Made by a program: the position numbers and the translations under genes. A stretch of DNA of 64,000 bases from Desulfovibrionaceae bacterium. GTDB taxonomy: Bacteria > Desulfobacterota > Desulfovibrionia > Desulfovibrionales > Desulfovibrionaceae. The notes beneath the pieces were generated by a model. The model did not search any database and was not told the origin of the DNA. It saw nothing but the letters and a program-made list of their open reading frames with translations. Shown here piece by piece: positions 63,382-64,000 of the stretch (its first letter is position 1; every line of letters begins with the position of its first letter). The stretch lies in the NCBI GenBank assembly GCA_029011315.1, contig JAQXLA010000010.1, positions 1 to 64,000 of the forward strand, read 5' to 3'.

Positions 63382-64000
63382 CTATTCCGCAGATTTGGCG
63401 TCTTCTGCAGCCTTTTTAGAAGATTTTCTCGCTTTCTTGGCGGGTTGTTTTGCCTCTTCTTCAGACTTTGCTTCTTCCTTCACGTCCTCATCCGGTGCCG
63501 CATTCGGATCGACTTCGGTGATTTTTGCCTTGCTGTACACGAACTCCATTCCCTTGTCAGCCAGAAGACGATCCTGCAGATCAAAAATGAATCCAGACTT
63601 CTTATAGGAATCCAGAAGCTCATTATAGTCACGTCCGGCACGTTGGGCGATATTGTACACAGCCAAAGAAATTTCATAATCTGAAACAGACAGATTTTCC
63701 TTTTGAGCCAGAGCCATCAGAAAAACCTGAGGACGAAGGCTTTCAATCGCTTCTTCCCGAGCTTCCTTCGTCATGTCTTCATCCGTTTTGCCCAGCTTTT
63801 CAGGGGTCTGTCCGGCGCGGCGCAGCTGATACAGATGATCGTCTTTAATTCGCTGAGTTCTGTCTTCCACCATTTTTTCCGGAAGTTCGAAAGACAGATT
63901 TTCCAGAAGTCCATTCAGCAACGCATCCATAGCGCGGCCACGGGCACCCTGAATCCACTGCAGACGAAGATTTTCACGAATCGCTTCCTTCAGGGATTCC
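63382..64000 (-). CDS. tig: Trigger factor, C-terminal part, 5' end outside the window
   Basis: Ribosome-bound peptidyl-prolyl isomerase and chaperone. The frame is open to the window edge and the sequence before the first in-window ATG (63930) reads ESLKEAIRENLRLQWIQGAR, normal trigger factor, so the start is upstream of position 64000. Visible are the helical arm region (LNGLLENLSFELPEKMVEDR; YNIAQRAGRDYNELLDSYKK) and a lysine/glutamate/alanine-rich tail. Order tig-clpP-clpX-lon is the common one. Confidence 0.93.
   Translation of the reverse strand, partial: ESLKEAIRENLRLQWIQGARGRAMDALLNGLLENLSFELPEKMVEDRTQRIKDDHLYQLRRAGQTPEKLGKTDEDMTKEAREEAIESLRPQVFLMALAQKENLSVSDYEISLAVYNIAQRAGRDYNELLDSYKKSGFIFDLQDRLLADKGMEFVYSKAKITEVDPNAAPDEDVKEEAKSEEEAKQPAKKARKSSKKAAEDAKSAE

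Overview
The window is a chromosomal segment from a Gram-negative anaerobe, most likely a member of the Desulfovibrionales (Desulfovibrionaceae; genus not determined). The pointers are the desulfoferrodoxin, rubredoxin and rubredoxin:oxygen oxidoreductase run followed by cytochrome bd, the ferredoxin-containing split glutamate synthase, a short MetH without an activation domain, and outer-membrane genes (BamD, DegP-like protease). Almost everything is core housekeeping. I see no insertion sequence, prophage, CRISPR array, integrase or toxin-antitoxin cassette.

Layout. 1-8.3 kb: 3' part of a Zn/Cd/Pb P-type ATPase (+), periplasmic DegP-like protease and UDP-glucose dehydrogenase (-), an AI-2E family permease (+), and HtpG (-). 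8.3-8.76 kb: an AT-rich divergent control region with candidate promoters both ways, palindromes and a long leader. 8.76-13.8 kb: a three-gene glutamate synthase operon (amidotransferase; ferredoxin-FMN synthase; GXGXG-FAD oxidoreductase-ferredoxin fusion). 13.9-27.0 kb: a long minus-strand translation and carbon block read thrS-infC-rpmI-rplT-pheS-pheT-merR-rpe-tkt-trmD-rplS-rho. 27.2-33.6 kb: tRNA-Val and the minus-strand run pgsA-ftsB-TPR-lipoprotein-fbp-tsaD-trxA-bamD. 33.7-36.2 kb: tlyA, an IHF/HU gene and a PaaK-like ligase. 36.3-41.9 kb: rimP-nusA-ylxR-infB and a small gene, behind a consensus promoter and a terminator-containing leader. 42-46.4 kb: zinc-ribbon protein, an N-acetylglutamate synthase-like GNAT, a TlpA-like thioredoxin and core MetH. 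46.6-47.9 kb: RpoH-like sigma factor and tRNA-Lys. 48-54.7 kb: small hypothetical genes, CBS protein, M23 peptidase, then superoxide and oxygen defence (dfx-rub-roo-cydAB). 54.8-58.8 kb: hisD-fabI-typA. 58.9-64 kb: the protein-quality block tig-clpP-clpX-lon (-), with tig cut by the window edge.

How the genes work together: most serve protein synthesis (two aminoacyl-tRNA synthetases, IF2, IF3, three ribosomal proteins, RimP, TrmD, TsaD, TypA), transcription control (Rho, NusA, two DNA-binding regulators, a sigma factor), protein folding and turnover (HtpG, trigger factor, ClpXP, Lon, DegP) and central carbon or nitrogen metabolism (glutamate synthase, transketolase, ribulose-phosphate epimerase, FBPase). 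The oxygen block couples superoxide reduction and soluble O2 reduction to the membrane quinol oxidase.

The points most worth a second look are regulatory or architectural: a probable AUC start codon for infC inside the end of thrS, a short structured RNA with a terminator in front of rimP-nusA-infB, competing hairpins in the glutamate synthase leader, and a TrmD fused to a second SPOUT-type methyltransferase. No clearly new multi-gene system was found. All positions and pairings were read by eye; no search or folding program was run.
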